A stretch of DNA of 8,821 bases from Planctomycetia bacterium (GTDB taxonomy: Bacteria > Planctomycetota > Planctomycetia > Pirellulales > UBA1268). The stretch's first letter is position 1. Each line of letters begins with the position of its first letter. The stretch is from the NCBI GenBank assembly GCA_009919445.1, contig RGBY01000095.1, positions 1 to 8,821 on the forward strand, read 5' to 3'. Below the pieces are notes generated by a model. That model was not told the DNA's origin. It made no database searches and saw nothing but the letters and a program-made list of their open reading frames with translations. Made by a program: the position numbers and the translations under genes. Positions 6,972 to 8,821 of the stretch are shown here, in pieces.

Positions 6972-7910
6972 GTGGCAACTACGCTTGATCTAAGTGCCTA
7001 CAGTATTTCTGTAGATGGGCGGGAGTTACGAACGCGTCCCGGTGAAAGTGGCTATGCAAGAGCCTTTCAGTGGTTCTTATTCATGCTCTTCTGGCTCGTC
7101 CTCCACTGGTTCGCGTTTGGTGGGAAAGCAAAAACAGCACCAGCCCCAAAGCTCAGCCCGCAGGAACACCGGACGTTGTCAGAAATGGCTGAGGATGCTC
7201 AAGAGAATTACGACCGTGAAGTGAAGGCTTTGCAGCTGGCTATAGAGAGGTCCTCCGAAGGAGAAGTCGAACGCCTTGCCGAGATAAACGAGATCACCCA
7301 GCGGATGATGGTGGCCAAGCGAGAACTGGAAGCCCTCCGACTTCCTGAGCCATCCAAGCCGAAGCCGATTGCAGCAGCGGTTTACCGAGGCGTGCAAGTC
7401 TGTCTGATAATCTCAGCAGTAGCCCCGTTTCTGATCGTGCAGATAATTCGCCCGCGGGTGCGTTTCGACGGACTGCCGGCGTCGGGTACGCTGGCAATCA
7501 CAATCATTCCGATGCTTTGGAGTTACCGGAGGTCCGTGCAGATTTTTGGGGCTGTTACTCCAGCATGTGAGCGAATCATCAGGATGCCGAGTCAGCGGGC
7601 GGCAATGCGGGGAACCCCATACGTTGACGTTGGATTTGTTTGGATGATTCGACTGACAGCGCAGCCGGTGAATAACATGACTCTTCAGCAGGGTGAGTTG
7701 CGAATCAAAATTGGATTGTTTCCTGACAAAGGCATGGTTGGGTTGCGGTTACCCCGAAATGTCACAGAAGTCCTTCGGTTTTTTGAAGGAGTGACGGGGA
7801 TCCAGCACGATCGCATCATGATCCAGGATGTTGCCGATGTTAATCCACTGGCAGGCGCTATGAACGTGCGGCTGGAAGTTCATTCTGTTGAGTCGGGCCG
7901 CCTGTCCTAA
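6972..7910 (+). CDS. Unrecognised membrane protein with coiled-coil segment
   Basis: I do not recognise a family for this 312-residue protein. It has a short polar N-terminus with SVDGRELRTRPG. A strongly hydrophobic, aromatic-rich segment follows at 33-49 (FQWFLFMLFWLVLHWFAF). Residues ~62-122 are charged and probably a coiled coil (EDAQENYDREVKALQLA, then EVERLAEINEITQRMM). A second hydrophobic segment is at ~140-159, followed by RPRVR. A weaker third one is at ~170-184. The C-terminal ~115 residues are soluble-looking mixed alpha/beta, with GELRIKIGLFPDKGMVG and PRNVTEVLRFFEGVTGI. The coiled coil between two membrane spans would make a hairpin-like topology, but which side it faces is unclear. 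The GTG start is supported by AAAGGTG 7 bases upstream. The gene follows the HD-like gene after 62 bases on the same strand. Its codon use looks somewhat less GC-rich than in the peptidase gene. No function is proposed. Confidence 0.85.
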   Translation: MATTLDLSAYSISVDGRELRTRPGESGYARAFQWFLFMLFWLVLHWFAFGGKAKTAPAPKLSPQEHRTLSEMAEDAQENYDREVKALQLAIERSSEGEVERLAEINEITQRMMVAKRELEALRLPEPSKPKPIAAAVYRGVQVCLIISAVAPFLIVQIIRPRVRFDGLPASGTLAITIIPMLWSYRRSVQIFGAVTPACERIIRMPSQRAAMRGTPYVDVGFVWMIRLTAQPVNNMTLQQGELRIKIGLFPDKGMVGLRLPRNVTEVLRFFEGVTGIQHDRIMIQDVADVNPLAGAMNVRLEVHSVESGRLS

Positions 7911-7934
7911 GAGATCTTTGTTACTGACAAGGAA

Positions 7935-7954
7935 TTCCCGCAGGGAAAGCCCTG
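7935..7954 (+). terminator. Possible weak terminator hairpin(s)
   Basis: Two mutually exclusive 5-bp stems start 24 bases after the membrane-protein stop: TTCCC/GGGAA (7935-7947, 3-base loop) and CAGGG/CCTGN-type CAGGG/CCCTG (7941-7954, 4-base loop). No T-run follows, so this is only a weak candidate for a transcript end. Confidence 0.2.
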
Positions 7955-8258
7955 ACGCGTCGCCAGGCAATCTGTTTTCTAGGCTGCTCGATCCCTGGTG
8001 AAGCGGTGAAATGAGTGTGTTTTGGAATTCAGGTAACCAGATTTTGAAGGTCATTTCAGCGATGGGTAGGCGAGGTTTCGTGTCAGACTTTGCGGGATTG
8101 TCTGCGAAAAGACAGCGGTTGTGACGTATCTGCTGGATGGGCGATTCGATGAAGAAGTCAAAGGGTGCTGAATCATGCTGGCTTTCAATTGGGGACCGCA
8201 TTAGGCTGCGTGCCAGAAGGATGGTGCAAGGCAACCTGAGGCGGGCCGCTTCACAATC

Positions 8259-8265
8259 GAGAGGG
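8259..8265 (+). promoter_or_regulatory. Ribosome binding site for the DUF1571 gene
   Basis: GAGAGGG lies 8 bases before the ATG at 8274 and supports that start over the in-frame ATG 11 codons downstream (8307). Confidence 0.55.
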
Positions 8266-8273
8266 AATCCGGC

Positions 8274-8821
8274 ATGACTTTCTCAGCAGACTCTTACCTG
8301 CTCAGAATGGCTGTTCTGTTGCCAGCCGTTCTATCTTTGGTTGGGGTGAGCCTGGCTGCTCCTCCGGAGGCTGCGACAATCACAGTCAACCGGCTCGACA
8401 TCACTCCACCGCAGGCCATGCTACCCCCACCTCCGCCGGTGCCGCATCCGCTGGAGCCAGCAATGAAACGTGCGACTGAGTCGCTCAACTTTCTCACCAC
8501 ACATGTGCGTGACTATTCCTGCCGTGTCGTCAAACAGGAACGGATCGATGGCCGCCTCCAGCCAATGGAGTTTATTGACGCCAAGATTCGGCATCACCTA
8601 GAGAAAGCGGGCGTGGTCTCACAGCGGGAGTCCCTCTATCTGCACTTTCTGTCGCCTGCGGCTGTTGCCGACCGAGAGGTCTTGTGGGTGGAGGGTCGCA
8701 ATAACGGTCGGCTGACGGTGCGGCGTGGTGGAACCCGCTTTCAGTACCTCACCCTCGATCTCGACCCTCATGGTGATGCGGCTATGCAATACAGCCGGTA
8801 TCCTGTGACTGAAAGTGGCAT
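8274..8821 (+). CDS. Secreted DUF1571-family protein (5' part, cut by window edge)
   Basis: The frame runs open from the ATG at 8274 to the window end, giving 182 residues with the C-terminus missing. A signal peptide is evident: hydrophobic core at residues 12-24 (MAVLLPAVLSLVG) and a likely cleavage after VSLA (residue 28). A Pro-rich linker (PPPPPVPHP, ~51-59) follows. From ~66 onward it matches the DUF1571 pattern common in planctomycetes. Visible hallmarks are RDYSCRVVKQERIDG (79-93), FIDAKIRH (100-107), LYLHFLSP (121-128), REVLWVEGRNNGRL (134-147) and LDLDPHGDAAMQ...YPVTESG (161-182). The family has no established function; members are exported and resemble outer-membrane lipoprotein-sorting-like beta folds. 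GAGAGGG 8 bases upstream supports the start. An in-frame ATG at 8307 would still leave a hydrophobic leader. The gene probably has its own promoter, as a 363-base gap precedes it. Confidence 0.9.
   Translation, partial: MTFSADSYLLRMAVLLPAVLSLVGVSLAAPPEAATITVNRLDITPPQAMLPPPPPVPHPLEPAMKRATESLNFLTTHVRDYSCRVVKQERIDGRLQPMEFIDAKIRHHLEKAGVVSQRESLYLHFLSPAAVADREVLWVEGRNNGRLTVRRGGTRFQYLTLDLDPHGDAAMQYSRYPVTESG

Larger units (their letters stand above)
7911..8273. other. 363-base gap without a convincing gene
   Basis: The gap separates two plus-strand genes and is less GC-rich than the flanking genes. It contains two overlapping small hairpins just after the membrane-protein stop (listed separately), an MluI-like palindrome GACGCGTC at 7954-7961, and two weak small plus-strand reading frames (8011-8124 and 8137-8277). 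The second of these overlaps the DUF1571 start codon as ATGA. A promoter for the DUF1571 gene is expected here, but no convincing -35/-10 pair could be picked. A minus-strand open frame crossing the gap looks like chance. Confidence 0.4.

Noticed and set aside
8011..8124. 37-residue plus-strand frame (MSVFWNSGNQ...)
   Set aside because: Poor ribosome binding site, no recognisable features, and too short to support without conservation data.
7749..8234. 161-codon minus-strand frame spanning the gap after the membrane-protein gene
   Set aside because: It overlaps 162 bases of the plus-strand gene. Its translation has no domain, and the composition (Ser, Arg, Leu, Pro) looks like random frame.

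Overview
The window looks like chromosomal DNA of a planctomycete-type bacterium. Base composition is fairly GC-rich by eye. Two gene families typical of that phylum occur together: a DUF1571 protein running off the right edge, and a planctomycete-style DUF1080 (LamG-like) domain. An exported S46 peptidase is also present. I see no transposase, integrase, phage gene, tRNA, rRNA or CRISPR array, so this is ordinary chromosomal backbone, not a mobile island.

Layout: positions 1-253 hold no convincing gene. A minus-strand block follows (read right to left): a ComM/YifB AAA+ ATPase (1645-3165), a PAP2-family membrane phosphatase (766-1473) and a stand-alone response-regulator receiver protein with a basic, Ala/Lys-rich tail (254-691). 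A divergent intergenic region (3166-3416) carries a conspicuous AT-rich palindromic patch. A plus-strand block follows: a secreted S46 dipeptidyl-peptidase fused to a C-terminal DUF1080 domain (3417-6185), a 238-residue protein that looks like an HD-domain protein stripped of its metal ligands (6193-6909), and a 312-residue unknown membrane protein with a coiled-coil stretch (6972-7910). After a 363-base gap comes the 5' part of a secreted DUF1571 protein (8274-8821, cut by the window edge).

How the genes work together: the peptidase and the HD-like gene are 7 bases apart, and the membrane-protein gene follows after 62 bases, so these three may be one transcript. Their products have no obvious common pathway. 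The exported peptidase probably degrades oligopeptides outside the cytoplasm, and its DUF1080 tail may bind a glycan or surface. ComM would act on DNA in the cytoplasm, and the PAP2 enzyme on lipid phosphates at the membrane. I found no clear evidence of a new multi-gene system. The most notable observations are the S46-DUF1080 fusion, the degenerate HD-like protein and the unrecognised membrane protein.
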